Shown piece after piece: positions 18,236-27,310 of a DNA stretch of 64,000 nt. How positions within the stretch are numbered: position 1 is the first letter of the stretch; the number at the start of each line of letters is the position of its first letter. The notes beneath the pieces were generated by a model. The model saw nothing but the letters and a program-made list of their open reading frames with translations. It was not told where the DNA came from and made no database searches. The stretch is from the NCBI RefSeq assembly GCF_002102255.1, contig NZ_LQPH01000185.1:1-64000 (forward strand). Direction: 5' to 3'. The DNA is from Mycobacterium nebraskense (GTDB lineage Bacteria > Actinomycetota > Actinomycetes > Mycobacteriales > Mycobacteriaceae). The translations under genes were made by a program, and so were the position numbers.

Positions 18236-19033
18236 CTAGCGCGCGGCCGGGGCCTTGGTGCGCGCCCGCGACCCCGGGGACTTGGCCGCCTTGCGTTGCC
18301 GTGACGGCGCCGCCTTGCCGTCTTTCGATCCCTTGCCCTCCTCGATCAACCGGCTGGCGTGATCGAGGATGCAGCCGAGGCCGTATTCGAAGTTGGGTTC
18401 GTCGGGGGCGCCGATCCGGTGACCGATCCGGCTTACTCGAGCCAGCAGCGGGGTCTTCTCGGGATCGATGGCCACGGCGTCCTCGATCGCGCGCGCACCC
18501 TCGTCGGAGGATTGGTTCTTCTCGTACAGCCGCTGCAGCACCACCGAGCCGCGGACGTGCACCGAAACCGCCGAGTACGTGTCGAAAGCATCCTCGGCTG
18601 ACAGGCCGGCCTCGACCAGATTGGCGATAGCCTTCTCCATCTCCTCGGCGCCCATCCGCGCCGCCTTCGGGCTGAGCGCCGCTCGAATCAGAATCAGGTC
18701 GCACAGAATTGGATTGCCCATGAACGTCTTACGCATCAGGCGTGCATGGTTGCGCAGCGTCTCGCGCCAGTCGCTGGCCTCGACGTAGGGGGTGGCGAAC
18801 ACATACTTGCTCAATGCGCGGTCGGTCATCGCGTTGAGCAGGTCGTCCTTCTTGCGGAAGTACCAGTAGATGCTGGTGACGCCGACGCCGAGATGTTTGC
18901 CCAGCAGCGGCATGCTCAAGTTGTCAATCGATACTTGCTCCGCGAGTTCGAATGCGCCACTGATGATGTCATCGGGATTGATGGATCCGCGTTCGCGTCG
19001 TTGACGCTTATCGGCGGTAGCCTGCTTTGCCAC
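18236..19033 (-). CDS. TetR family regulator, candidate master repressor of the cluster
   Basis: A 265-residue TetR protein. The helix-turn-helix lies at about residues 20-66 (LSMPLLGKHLGVGVTSIYWY is its core, ending in the standard YWYF-KKDDLL). The C-terminal ligand domain ends in a basic tail rich in Lys, Arg and Ala, which is unusual. GTG 19033 is chosen because GGAGG lies 8 bases upstream; ATG 19048 is an in-frame alternative. It is divergent from an SDR, and the region between holds a 21-bp operator copy (15/18). As the only complete TetR gene among the operator-bearing operons, it is the best candidate for the protein that binds them. Confidence 0.88.
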   Translation of the reverse strand: MAKQATADKRQRRERGSINPDDIISGAFELAEQVSIDNLSMPLLGKHLGVGVTSIYWYFRKKDDLLNAMTDRALSKYVFATPYVEASDWRETLRNHARLMRKTFMGNPILCDLILIRAALSPKAARMGAEEMEKAIANLVEAGLSAEDAFDTYSAVSVHVRGSVVLQRLYEKNQSSDEGARAIEDAVAIDPEKTPLLARVSRIGHRIGAPDEPNFEYGLGCILDHASRLIEEGKGSKDGKAAPSRQRKAAKSPGSRARTKAPAAR

Positions 19034-19163
19034 TACGGGCACCTCCATCACGATGTATCCTGTGCATGCGGTCGGAGAGCCGTGCCGACTCACCTGCGCA
19101 TATGTAGGCGTGTCGCCGCTCGACGATGACCGTCAACCGGCCTTCCGTGCGCTTTTCCATCTG

Positions 19164-19184
19164 CTACTGTAATACCTATCGTAG
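19164..19184. promoter_or_regulatory. 21-bp palindromic operator, TetR/SDR divergent region
   Basis: Arms CTACTGTAA and CTATCGTAG flank TAC. The left arm is identical to the perfect site at 35173, for 15/18 overall. It is placed between the TetR gene and the SDR, as expected for an autoregulated TetR repressor. Confidence 0.65.
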
Positions 19185-19269
19185 GCTTTTTGGTAACGAA
19201 GGCTGGACGGGCGAAGATGACCGGGCTAAAGCCATTGAATGAGTCACCCGATGAGCCACGGGAATTGCC

Positions 19270-20067
19270 ATGGATTTAGGCCTGGCGAATGCCGCAACGG
19301 TGGTCGTCGGCGGTAGCCGCGGGATGGGTTTGGCGGCGGCCCGTTGCCTCGCCGACGAGGGTGCCCGGGTGGCGGTGATCGGCCGCAGCCGTGACGCGCT
19401 CGACTCCGCGGTCGCGGACTTCAAGGCACGCGGTAGCGCGGATGCCCTCGGGCTGGTCGCCGACATCGCCGACCCCGAGCAGGTCGACGGGGCATTCGCC
19501 GACCTCGGCCGGCGATGGGGCGGCGAACTCAATGTGCTTGTCAATACGGTCGGGCCGGGCGCGGCGGGCACGTTCGATGAATTGACCGACGAGCAGTGGC
19601 GCCAGGCCGTCGAAGACGGCGTGATGGGGATGGTGCGCTGCGTCCGCGCGGCACTTCCGCTGCTGCACAAGGCGCCATGGGCGCGGATAGTCAACTTCTC
19701 GGCGCACTCGACCCAGCGACAGAGCGTCATGCTGCCCGCCTACACGGCGGCCAAATCGATGCTGACGAGCGTCTCCAAGAACCTGTCGTTGTTGTTGGCC
19801 AAGGATGAGATCTTGGTCAACGTGGTGTCGCCCGGCAGCATCGCGTCCGAGTCGCTGGTCGGTTGGGCGAAGTCGGTGGGTGTCGACGGCGACGACCCCT
19901 ACGCGCTAATGGACGCCATTGCCAAGCACTTTGGCCACCCGGCGCACATGCCCCGAGCGGGCCTGCCGGAGGAGATCGGGCCGGTGGTCGCCTTCCTCGC
20001 GTCGCGGCGCAACTCGTATATGACGGGGGCAAACATCAACGTCGACGGTGGTTCGGACTTCACCTAA
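19270..20067 (+). CDS. SDR family oxidoreductase
   Basis: A 265-residue SDR. GGSRGMGLAAARCLA is the cofactor loop. NTVGPGA replaces the usual NNAG. NFSAHSTQ holds the Ser, and YTAAK carries Tyr and Lys. GANINVDGGSDFT is the typical C-terminus. It likely oxidises or reduces a hydroxy/keto group of a pathway intermediate. ATG 19270 has a modest GGGA site. It is the first gene after the operator at 19164 and is followed after 44 bases by the aldolase, probably in the same operon. Confidence 0.85.
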   Translation: MDLGLANAATVVVGGSRGMGLAAARCLADEGARVAVIGRSRDALDSAVADFKARGSADALGLVADIADPEQVDGAFADLGRRWGGELNVLVNTVGPGAAGTFDELTDEQWRQAVEDGVMGMVRCVRAALPLLHKAPWARIVNFSAHSTQRQSVMLPAYTAAKSMLTSVSKNLSLLLAKDEILVNVVSPGSIASESLVGWAKSVGVDGDDPYALMDAIAKHFGHPAHMPRAGLPEEIGPVVAFLASRRNSYMTGANINVDGGSDFT

Positions 20068-20111
20068 CCGCCCGGCTCGAAGAAAGTTCGGCTGAGGAGA
20101 AGGAGTCGAGT

Positions 20112-21119
20112 GTGGCAACGGCAAGTGAGGCGCGCGCCTGGGCGCGCGGGGCATTGCGGGGAATCGGCGACTCCCTCTACACCCCGTTCTGCGGTCCGGA
20201 CGGCGACGACATCGACTGGGACGCCTATCGGACGCTGGTCCGCTACTGCGTCGGCGACCTCGGGCACCCGATGTTGTGGTGCACCAGCGGCCTCTCCGAA
20301 TTCTGGTCGTTGACCCTCGATGAGCGAAAACGCTTGCTGGAGGTGGCGATCGAGGAAGGGCACGCCGCCAATCCCGACGTCGTCGTGCAAGCCTGCACGG
20401 CGGCCATCACGGCGAAGGACTGTCTGGAGTTGACGCTGCACGCTCAGGAGGCCGGCGCCGACATCGCCTACATCCAAACGCCGATGATGGAGGTGCACGG
20501 CGGCGAGGGGGTGCTGCGATTCTTCAAATACATCGCCGCCCGCACCGACATCGCCCTGGGCATGTTCAACTCGCCGTCGTCCGGCTACGTGCTGACCGCG
20601 GCGGAAAGCGCACGGATCTACGACGAGGTACCCGCGGTGTGCGCCACCAAGGAAGGCGCCTTCCGGCCGGCGAGCAGCCGGATGCTGCATCAGTTGGCCC
20701 CCGGCCTGGTGCTCTGGGAATGCGACAAGACGGTGTATCGCGCGGGATGGCTGCGCGACGGCATCGTCTGCCCGGCGCAACTGGGCACCGCGGGCTATCT
20801 GTTCGAGACGCCGCAGCGGCGATTGTTTTCCCAGTATTGGGATTTGGTGCAAAACGACAAGCTGCTCGAGGCCATGGACTTCGGCCGTGAGTCGGGCCTG
20901 GACCAGTTCGACCTGGACGTCGGATCCTGGTGGACCTGTTATCCGGGACGGCCGGATTACTTCACCCATTGGGGTGGCGCGTTCAAGTACGCCGCCTCGC
21001 TACTGGGGCTGCCAATAGGTGCGTATCCGCATTCGCGGCCTCCGCAGGCCGAGTTGCCACCCGAGGCCAAGTCGCAGATTGAGGAGGCCTACCGCCGCCT
21101 CGGGCTCATCGGAGCATAG
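20112..21119 (+). CDS. DapA/N-acetylneuraminate-lyase family aldolase or hydratase-aldolase
   Basis: A 335-residue TIM-barrel class I aldolase. CATKEGAF places the Schiff-base Lys at about residue 180. The usual YNxP active-site Tyr is Phe here (MFNSPSSGY, Phe152), so the proton relay differs from DapA. In degradation clusters, members of this family are pyruvate hydratase-aldolases, such as those cleaving benzylidenepyruvates. That role, a retro-aldol step releasing pyruvate or a related keto acid, fits better than lysine synthesis. GTG 20112 has AGGAG 6 bases upstream. It ends before a bidirectional hairpin terminator. Confidence 0.8.
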   Translation: MATASEARAWARGALRGIGDSLYTPFCGPDGDDIDWDAYRTLVRYCVGDLGHPMLWCTSGLSEFWSLTLDERKRLLEVAIEEGHAANPDVVVQACTAAITAKDCLELTLHAQEAGADIAYIQTPMMEVHGGEGVLRFFKYIAARTDIALGMFNSPSSGYVLTAAESARIYDEVPAVCATKEGAFRPASSRMLHQLAPGLVLWECDKTVYRAGWLRDGIVCPAQLGTAGYLFETPQRRLFSQYWDLVQNDKLLEAMDFGRESGLDQFDLDVGSWWTCYPGRPDYFTHWGGAFKYAASLLGLPIGAYPHSRPPQAELPPEAKSQIEEAYRRLGLIGA

Positions 21120-21160
21120 ACAGCTAAAAAACCTGCACCACAATCCAACTCATAAAAGAG

Positions 21161-21189
21161 AGGCCCGGCCACCGACGGTGACCGGGCCT
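21161..21189. terminator. bidirectional hairpin terminator
   Basis: AGGCCCGG and CCGGGCCT form a perfect 8-bp stem, extended by an inner CACCG/CGGTG pair. The hairpin lies between the convergent aldolase and CsbD genes. No strong T-tract, as is usual in mycobacteria. Confidence 0.75.
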
Positions 21190-21202
21190 ACTCGCTAGCC
21201 GT

Positions 21203-21439
21203 TTACTGTTCGGCCTCCTCGCGCGCCTCCGCCGCCTTGGCCTTGCCGCGGGCCTTCTCGGCCGCAGCTTCCTTCTTGGCCGCGCTGCGCTGCGCGTCGG
21301 CCTTGTCCTGCTGGGCCTGGCCCTCGTTGACCAGATCGTTGCGGCCGATGATCGTGCCGACAATCTCCTTGGCCTTACCGAAGACAGCCTCGACGATGCC
21401 CTGGATCGCCTCAACCGGGCCGCTCTTGATGTCAACCAT
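21203..21439 (-). CDS. CsbD-like stress protein
   Basis: A 78-residue protein. The N-terminal part (VEAIQGIVEAVFGKAKEIVG ... IGRNDLVNEGQAQQ) is CsbD-like. The C-terminal 35 residues are a charged Ala/Lys/Glu-rich helix. CsbD-type proteins are general stress proteins of unknown mechanism, abundant in mycobacteria. ATG 21439 has a strong GGGAGGGGAG leader. On the reverse strand upstream, GTTTT (21500-21504) and GGGAAA (21478-21483) resemble a SigF-type promoter. It appears unrelated to the catabolic genes. Confidence 0.75.
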   Translation of the reverse strand: MVDIKSGPVEAIQGIVEAVFGKAKEIVGTIIGRNDLVNEGQAQQDKADAQRSAAKKEAAAEKARGKAKAAEAREEAEQ

Positions 21440-21721
21440 CGTGTCTCCCCTCCCTGATAGTGGGTGTCTGTATTGGCTTTCCCTATTCGGCGCTCGGAGA
21501 AAACATGATCGGGACGTAGCGCTCGCCACACTCCGGATACGGCACGATCCGTGGCCCCGCAGACCGCGGCCAAAGGTGTGGTTCAGTAAGCCGAAATCCG
21601 CTGTTCGGCCGGGGTTCGCGGGGGTGCGGAGGCGGTTGTGGAAAACAGTACCGATAGGTATACAGTATGCGTACAAAACATCGCGGAATTCGTCGGCGAT
21701 CGTGAGGAGGTACCGGGGGAG
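21440..21721. promoter_or_regulatory. divergent intergenic region, CsbD / six-gene operon
   Basis: 282 bases without a supported gene. It holds a possible SigF-type promoter for CsbD (21478-21504, reverse strand), the operator-like palindrome at 21648-21668, and GAGGAGG at 21706-21712, the ribosome site for the crotonase start at 21722. Confidence 0.45.
21648..21668. promoter_or_regulatory. degenerate 21-bp operator before the crotonase-amidohydrolase operon
   Basis: Arms GTACCGATA and ATACAGTAT around GGT match the perfect site at 12 of 18 positions. Weak alone, but it sits in the promoter of the 21722-28510 operon, with AACAGTA and ATACAGTAT repeated within 25 bases. Confidence 0.4.
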
Positions 21722-22564
21722 ATGTCCGGCAGCGACGGCGCTTCCGAGGACGCAGTGCTCTACGAGGCCACCGGCAGCGGCGTCGCGATTCTGACCTTCA
21801 ACCGTCCGGACCGCCTCAACGCCTGGGGGCCGGACATCGCCGCCGGCTTCCACTCCGCGATCGACCGCGCCGAACAGGACCCCGCCGTCCGGGCGATCGT
21901 GCTGACCGGCCGGGGCAAGGGTTTCTGCGCAGGCGCCTATCTGGGCACGCCGAGCTCCGCACCCACCTACGGCGACACGATGGAGAAGGCGAGTCAGACC
22001 AACCTTGCCGACTTGGTCGGGGAACGCCCGCCGCATTTCGTGACCACGCTGCGCAAGCCCGTCATTGCGGCCATCAACGGCGCTTGCGTCGGCATCGGCC
22101 TGACCCAGGCACTCATGTGCGACGTCCGGTTCGCGGCCGCCGGCGCCAAGTTCGCCGCGGTCTTCGCCCGGCGCGGACTGATCGCCGAGTTCGGCATCTC
22201 CTGGGTACTGCCGCGCCTCACCACGTGGGGCGTCGCCCTGGATCTGCTACTGAGCGGCCGTACCTTCCTCGCCGAAGAGGCGGCCGAGCTCGGCCTGGTC
22301 AAGGAAGTGGTCGCGCCCGAGGATCTGATGAAGCGTGCGCTGGATTACGCGGAGGACATCGCCCGCAACTGCTCACCGGCGTCCATGGAAGTGATCAAGA
22401 GGCAGGTTTACGGTGACGCCACGCGCGATGTCGTGGACGCCACGTCGCGTGCCGAGGTCCTGCTGCACGAGGCGATGCCGCGGCCGGACGTCATCGAAGG
22501 CATCACCAGCTTCCTGGAGAAGCGGCCCCCACAGTTCCCCTCGCTCAATTCGACCGACGCTTAG
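21722..22564 (+). CDS. enoyl-CoA hydratase/isomerase family protein
   Basis: A 280-residue crotonase. ILTFNRPDRLNAW begins the fold. GFCAGAYLG is the first oxyanion segment, with Tyr where Asp is usual. INGACVGIGLTQALMCD is the second. RRGLIAEFGISWVLPRL has the second catalytic Glu. The frame is open from 21638, but ATG 21722 with AGGAGG 9 bases before it is preferred. First of six genes (to 28510) with short gaps or overlaps, transcribed from the promoter carrying the degenerate operator at 21648. Confidence 0.87.
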   Translation: MSGSDGASEDAVLYEATGSGVAILTFNRPDRLNAWGPDIAAGFHSAIDRAEQDPAVRAIVLTGRGKGFCAGAYLGTPSSAPTYGDTMEKASQTNLADLVGERPPHFVTTLRKPVIAAINGACVGIGLTQALMCDVRFAAAGAKFAAVFARRGLIAEFGISWVLPRLTTWGVALDLLLSGRTFLAEEAAELGLVKEVVAPEDLMKRALDYAEDIARNCSPASMEVIKRQVYGDATRDVVDATSRAEVLLHEAMPRPDVIEGITSFLEKRPPQFPSLNSTDA

Positions 22565-22594
22565 TATTCGCCGGTAATGCCGGAAAGGATGATC

Positions 22595-23797
22595 ATGGCC
22601 AACTTGGGTTACAAGGCGATTGACGTCGACAACCACTACTACGAGCCGCTGGACGCCTTCACCCGCCACCTGGACAAGAAGTTCAAGCGCCGGGGCGTGC
22701 AGATGGTCAGCGACGGCAAGCGCACCTGGGCGGTGATCGGGGACCGGGTCAACCACTTCATCCCCAACCCCACCTTCGACCCGATCATCGTGCCCGGCTG
22801 CCTCGACTTGTTGTTCCGCGGCGAGATCCCGGAAGGCGTCGACCCTGCCTCGCTGATGAAAGTCGAGCGGCTGGCCAGCCACCCCGAGTACCAGAATCGC
22901 GACGCGCGGATTGCGGTGATGGACACCCAGGACATCGAAACGGTGTTCATGCTCCCGACTTTCGCGTGCGGCGTCGAGGAGGCGCTCAAGCACGACATCG
23001 AAGCGACGATGGCGTCGGTGCACGCATTCAACCTCTGGCTCGACGAGGACTGGGGTTTCGACCGGCCCGATCACCGAATCATCGCCGCGCCGATCATCTC
23101 GCTGGCCGATCCGGCCAAGGCGCTCGACGAGGTCGAGTTTGTGTTGGCGCGAGGCGCCAAACTGGTGCTGGTGCGACCGGCGCCGGTGCCCGGTGTCGTG
23201 ATGCCGAGGTCGCTGGGCGATCCCAGTCACGACCCGGTGTGGGCCCGGCTGGCCGAGGCGGGGGTACCGGTGGGCTTCCACCTCAGCGACAGCGGTTATC
23301 TGCACATTGCCGCACAGTGGGGCGGCAAGGCGACCTTCGAGGGTTTCGGCGAAAAGGATCCGCTGGATACGGTTCTCCTCGACGACCGTGCCATTCACGA
23401 CACGATGGCCTCGATGATCGTGCACGGCGTGTTTACCCGCCATCCCAAGCTCAGGGCGGTCAGCATCGAAAACGGTTCCTACTTCGTACATCGGCTCGTC
23501 AAGCGGCTGAAGAAGGCGGCCAACACTTACCCGCGGCACTTCCCCGAGGATCCGGTGGAGCAGTTGCGCAACAACGTGTGGATCGCTCCGTACTATGAGG
23601 ACGATCTGTCCGAACTGGCCGAAGTCATCGGCATCGACAAGATCCTGTTCGGTTCCGACTGGCCGCACGGCGAAGGCCTCGAGTCGCCGGTTTCGTTCGT
23701 TGAGGAACTCAACGGCTTCAGCGAAGCAGATATCCGAAAAGTGATGCGCGACAACGCCCTCGACCTGCTCGGCGTCCCGGTCGCGTCCGGCGTCTAG
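22595..23797 (+). CDS. amidohydrolase-2 family TIM-barrel hydrolase/decarboxylase
   Basis: A 400-residue amidohydrolase-2 protein. AIDVDNHYYEP is the N-terminal signature of the mycobacterial subgroup, where DxDNHYYEP replaces the classical HxH. GFHLSDSGY gives a barrel His, SIENGSYF follows, and FGSDWPHGEGL supplies the last metal-type Asp. Relatives in the superfamily are metal-dependent decarboxylases (ACMSD-like) or C-C/C-O hydrolases. It is strongly similar in plan to the gene at 61750-62955. ATG 22595 follows AAAGGA; upstream ATGs at 22577 and 22589 lack good sites. Confidence 0.82.
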   Translation: MANLGYKAIDVDNHYYEPLDAFTRHLDKKFKRRGVQMVSDGKRTWAVIGDRVNHFIPNPTFDPIIVPGCLDLLFRGEIPEGVDPASLMKVERLASHPEYQNRDARIAVMDTQDIETVFMLPTFACGVEEALKHDIEATMASVHAFNLWLDEDWGFDRPDHRIIAAPIISLADPAKALDEVEFVLARGAKLVLVRPAPVPGVVMPRSLGDPSHDPVWARLAEAGVPVGFHLSDSGYLHIAAQWGGKATFEGFGEKDPLDTVLLDDRAIHDTMASMIVHGVFTRHPKLRAVSIENGSYFVHRLVKRLKKAANTYPRHFPEDPVEQLRNNVWIAPYYEDDLSELAEVIGIDKILFGSDWPHGEGLESPVSFVEELNGFSEADIRKVMRDNALDLLGVPVASGV

Positions 23798-23808
23798 CCG
23801 TTCCCGCT

Positions 23809-25434
23809 ATGAGCGAATGGACCATAGGCGCCGTTCTCGACGAAATCGCCGATGTTATCCCCGACCGGACGATGACAGTGTGCGGCAGTCGCCGCAGCAC
23901 CTTTCGCGAGTCGGCGGACCGCACCCGGCGACTCGCAAACTTCCTGGCAGGCCACGGGTTAGGAGCCCACCAAGAGCGCGCAACCCTGCAGAACTGGGAA
24001 TGCGGGCAGGACCGCGTTGCGCTGATCATGCACAACGATCTGTACCCCGACATGGTCATCGGCTGCCTCAAGGCCCGGACCGTCCCGGTGAACATCAACT
24101 ACTACTACACGCCCCGCGAGGTTGGTGAGCTCCTCGACTACGTGAAACCCCGCGCGGTCATTTACCACCGTGGGCTGGGCGCAAAATTCGCCGATGTGCT
24201 GACACCTCTCGGCCTTGACCTCTTGCTGTCGGTCGACGACGGAAGCGGCGCCCCGGAACTGCCCGGCGCGGTCTCCTTGGATGACGCACTGGCGCAAGGG
24301 GACACCGACCACGGCGTGACGGCGTCCCCGGACGATCTGCTGATGATCTGCACCGGCGGCACGACCGGTCGGCCCAAGGGTGTGCTGTGGCGACAGTCCG
24401 ACATCTATGTGTCGTCGATGGTGGGGGCAGACCATGCCTGTGCCCAGGAGATTCACGACAAGGTGCGCGGTAACGCCGGTGCCCCGTGGTTCGCCGTGTC
24501 GCCGTTGATGCACGCGGCCGGCATGTGGACGGCGTTCGCGGCGGTCATGGCCGGTACGCCCGTGGTGCTCTACGACACCTCCCGAAAGCTTGACCCGCAC
24601 TTGGTGTGGGAGACGGCTGAGCGTGAGAAGGTCGGCATGATGACCATGGTCGGGGACGCCTACGCCGCACCACTGGTAGCGCAGCTGCAGCGGGGGTCCT
24701 ACGACCTGGCGTCGCTGTACGCGATCGGCACCGGCGGTGCCGCAACGAATCCGAAGTACCAGCACGCCTTACTGGAGTTGATACCCCAGCTCACCCTGAT
24801 CAACGGTTACGGCTCATCGGAGACCGGAAACATGGGATTCGGCCACAGCCGGCGCGGAATGCGAACCGACACCTTCACGCTGCGCGAGGGCGGATTGGTT
24901 CTTTCCGAGGACTACAGCCACTTCCTTTCCCCCGGCGAGTCCGAGGTGGGATGGGTTGCCAGGGAAGGGCGAATACCGTTGGGATACTTCAATGATCCCG
25001 ACGCCACCCGCAAGACCTTCCCCGAGATCGATGGCAAGCGAGTAGTGATTTCCGGTGACCGTGCCGGACTTGAACCCGATGGAACGTTGCGGCTGTTCGG
25101 CCGTGACTCGCTGGTGGTCAACACCGGCGGCGAGAAAGTCTTCGTCGAGGAAGTCGAAGAGGTACTGCGCGCCCACCCTTCGATCGCCGACGCGCTGGTC
25201 GTCGGGCGCCCCAGCGATCGCTGGGGTGAAGAACTCGTCGCCCTCGTCGAACTCCGTGATGAAGCGACTGCGGCCCCTGAGGAGTTGCATACGCTCTGTA
25301 CGTCTAGCCTGGCGCGGTTCAAGGCGCCCAAGGAGTTCCTCTTCGTCGAGCAGGTCCAGCGCTTGGGCAACGGTAAAGCCGATTACCGTTGGGCGAAACG
25401 CCACGCGACAGCAAAGGCGCCGATGTCGACATGA
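23809..25434 (+). CDS. acyl-CoA synthetase / AMP-dependent ligase
   Basis: A 541-residue ANL enzyme. ICTGGTTGRPKGVLWRQSD is the ATP loop, GSSETGNMG the A5 region, and GNGKADYRWAKRH carries the catalytic Lys near the C-terminus. It shares the unusual VLWRQ-x-DI loop and GKADYRWA ending with the ligase at 36091-37743, so the two are paralogues and distinct from the three ligases at 9.5-14 kb. It sits between two amidohydrolases and overlaps the second by ATGA. Confidence 0.9.
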   Translation: MSEWTIGAVLDEIADVIPDRTMTVCGSRRSTFRESADRTRRLANFLAGHGLGAHQERATLQNWECGQDRVALIMHNDLYPDMVIGCLKARTVPVNINYYYTPREVGELLDYVKPRAVIYHRGLGAKFADVLTPLGLDLLLSVDDGSGAPELPGAVSLDDALAQGDTDHGVTASPDDLLMICTGGTTGRPKGVLWRQSDIYVSSMVGADHACAQEIHDKVRGNAGAPWFAVSPLMHAAGMWTAFAAVMAGTPVVLYDTSRKLDPHLVWETAEREKVGMMTMVGDAYAAPLVAQLQRGSYDLASLYAIGTGGAATNPKYQHALLELIPQLTLINGYGSSETGNMGFGHSRRGMRTDTFTLREGGLVLSEDYSHFLSPGESEVGWVAREGRIPLGYFNDPDATRKTFPEIDGKRVVISGDRAGLEPDGTLRLFGRDSLVVNTGGEKVFVEEVEEVLRAHPSIADALVVGRPSDRWGEELVALVELRDEATAAPEELHTLCTSSLARFKAPKEFLFVEQVQRLGNGKADYRWAKRHATAKAPMST

Positions 25435-26261
25435 AAGCAATTGATTGCCTGGTCAACGTTCACTTCGGCGAGACCGAGAAGCAGCCGACATGGATGCTCA
25501 AGGTGCGTGACGACTACTTCAAAGGGCCTCAGTCCATGTTCGAACCGGTCGAGTTGTCGGAGCTGCTCGACGAAATGGACGCTCAGGGTGTACGCAAAGC
25601 CATCCTGATGGACAACCTCGCCAAGCCGTCGGTGACCGCGCGCAAATTCGTCGAGGAGAAGCCAGAGCGTTTCGCCCTGGCGATGGGCGGGGTGAACCTG
25701 TTGCGGCCAATACCGTCCCTGCGGGAACTTTCCGCCATCGTCAATGATCTGCCCGTTGCGTATGCCGCTGTGGGGCCCAGCTTTTGGGGCGACGGCCAGT
25801 ACCCGCCCAGCGACGCCGTCTATTACCCGCTGTACACCAAGTGCGCCGAGCTCGAATTGCCGCTGTGTATCAACACCGGTATTCCCGGGCCCCCCATTCC
25901 CGGGGAGGTTCAAAACCCGATCCACCTCGACCGGGTCTGCGTGCGATTCCCGGAACTGAAGCTATGCATGATTCACGGGGCGGATCCCTGGTGGGACATC
26001 GCGATCCGGTTGTTGATCAAATACGCCAACCTACGCCTGATGACTTCGGCGTGGTCGCCAAAGCGGTTGCCGGAGAGCCTGCTGCACTACATGCGGACCC
26101 GCGGGCCCAACAAGGTGATCTTCGCTTCCGACTGGCCAGTGCTGAAGATGCGCCGCGTCGTTCCCGAAGCGGCCGGGCTGGACCTGCCCGCCGACGTTCT
26201 CGAAAACTATCTCTACAACAATGCACAAGAATTCTTCTTCGGTAGCCACGAGGAGCGTTGA
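25431..26261 (+). CDS. amidohydrolase-2 family protein (short form)
   Basis: A 276-residue TIM-barrel hydrolase, about 120 residues shorter than its neighbour at 22595. The N-terminal metal signature is altered (DCLVNVHFGE, a single His). LCINTGIPGPPIPGE, MIHGADPWWD and FASDWPVLKM keep the barrel His and last Asp positions. The start overlaps the ligase stop (ATGA). The close link to ligase and acyl-CoA dehydrogenases suggests hydrolysis or decarboxylation of a CoA-pathway intermediate. The reduced metal site leaves the mechanism open. Confidence 0.8.
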   Translation: MKAIDCLVNVHFGETEKQPTWMLKVRDDYFKGPQSMFEPVELSELLDEMDAQGVRKAILMDNLAKPSVTARKFVEEKPERFALAMGGVNLLRPIPSLRELSAIVNDLPVAYAAVGPSFWGDGQYPPSDAVYYPLYTKCAELELPLCINTGIPGPPIPGEVQNPIHLDRVCVRFPELKLCMIHGADPWWDIAIRLLIKYANLRLMTSAWSPKRLPESLLHYMRTRGPNKVIFASDWPVLKMRRVVPEAAGLDLPADVLENYLYNNAQEFFFGSHEER

Positions 26262-26263
26262 GT

Positions 26264-27310
26264 ATGGACCGTCATGAGCTACGCAGGCTCGACTACAGCC
26301 TGACGTCGGATCACGAGGCGTTGCAGGCCGCGTACCGCGATTTCTTCAAGACGCACTGTTCGATCGAAACCGTGCGTGCCGCCGAGGAAACCGGCTTCGA
26401 CAAGAACCTGTGGGAGCGGTTGTGCGCCATGGGCGCAACGACCATGGCGCTCCCGGAATCCGCAGGCGGAGACGGTGCCACGATCGTCGATCTGACGCTG
26501 GTGGCCGAGGAGATCGGCCGGTCGCTGGCACCCGTGCCGTGGATCGACCAGGTTTGCACCGCGCGGCTACTGGCTCGACTCGACGCGGCGGAACCCGATG
26601 TCGTGCACGGCAAGCGGCTCGTCGCATTCGATCCGCAGCACGACAGCGCCTCAGGAGCTCGGCTCATCCCCACCGGGTCGATTGCCGACCAGATCATCGT
26701 GCGCGACAGCGCGGACGTCGTTGCGCTGACCTTCGGCACACGCCCGTCGAAGGTGGACAACATCGGCCGGCTGCCGATGGCCTGGGTGGATCCCTCGGCC
26801 GCTGACACCCGCACCGTGCTGGCCAACGGATCCGATGCGCTAGCGGAATATCAACGGGCGCTGGATGAGTGGCGGGTGCTGACCGCCGCGGCGTTGGTAG
26901 GCCTGGTGGAGGAGACCATGACGATCGCGGCCGAGTTCGCCAAGACGCGCTACACGCTGGGCGTGCCGATCTCGACGTTGCAGGGCATCTCTCATCCGCT
27001 GGCCAACATCGCGATCACCGTGCAGGGCGGCCGCAATCTGGCGCGGCGCGCTGCCTGGTTCCTGGACAACGAGCCCCACGAGCGCCCGGAACTGGCACCC
27101 TCGGCGTTCGTATTCATGGCGGAGGAGGCGGCGAAGGCCGCGACCATGGCGGTGCATGTGCAAGGTGGCCTCGGTGTTTCGTCGGAGGCGGCGGCGACGG
27201 CGTATCTGGTACGTGCCCGTGGCTGGGCGCTGGCCGGTGGGGATCCCGGAGCCAGCGCCAAATACATCGGCGAGCTGGTCGCCGCACGCGAAGCTGGAGA
27301 GGGCGCATAA
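26264..27310 (+). CDS. acyl-CoA dehydrogenase, heteromer-type small subunit
   Basis: A 348-residue acyl-CoA dehydrogenase-like protein, shorter than the usual 380-400. The middle domain is reduced and no EGTxEI catalytic motif is visible. The C-terminal helical domain (FAKTRYTLGVPISTLQGISH and VHVQGGLGVSSE) is present. Together with the next gene this matches the alpha2-beta2 arrangement known from mycobacterial steroid side-chain FadE pairs. ATG 26264 has AGGAG 8 bases before it; a TTG at 26258 overlapping the previous stop is less likely. Confidence 0.85.
   Translation: MDRHELRRLDYSLTSDHEALQAAYRDFFKTHCSIETVRAAEETGFDKNLWERLCAMGATTMALPESAGGDGATIVDLTLVAEEIGRSLAPVPWIDQVCTARLLARLDAAEPDVVHGKRLVAFDPQHDSASGARLIPTGSIADQIIVRDSADVVALTFGTRPSKVDNIGRLPMAWVDPSAADTRTVLANGSDALAEYQRALDEWRVLTAAALVGLVEETMTIAAEFAKTRYTLGVPISTLQGISHPLANIAITVQGGRNLARRAAWFLDNEPHERPELAPSAFVFMAEEAAKAATMAVHVQGGLGVSSEAAATAYLVRARGWALAGGDPGASAKYIGELVAAREAGEGA

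Noticed and set aside
22373..23668. 431-residue minus-strand open frame
   Set aside because: Antisense to the amidohydrolase at 22595-23797; no domain signature.
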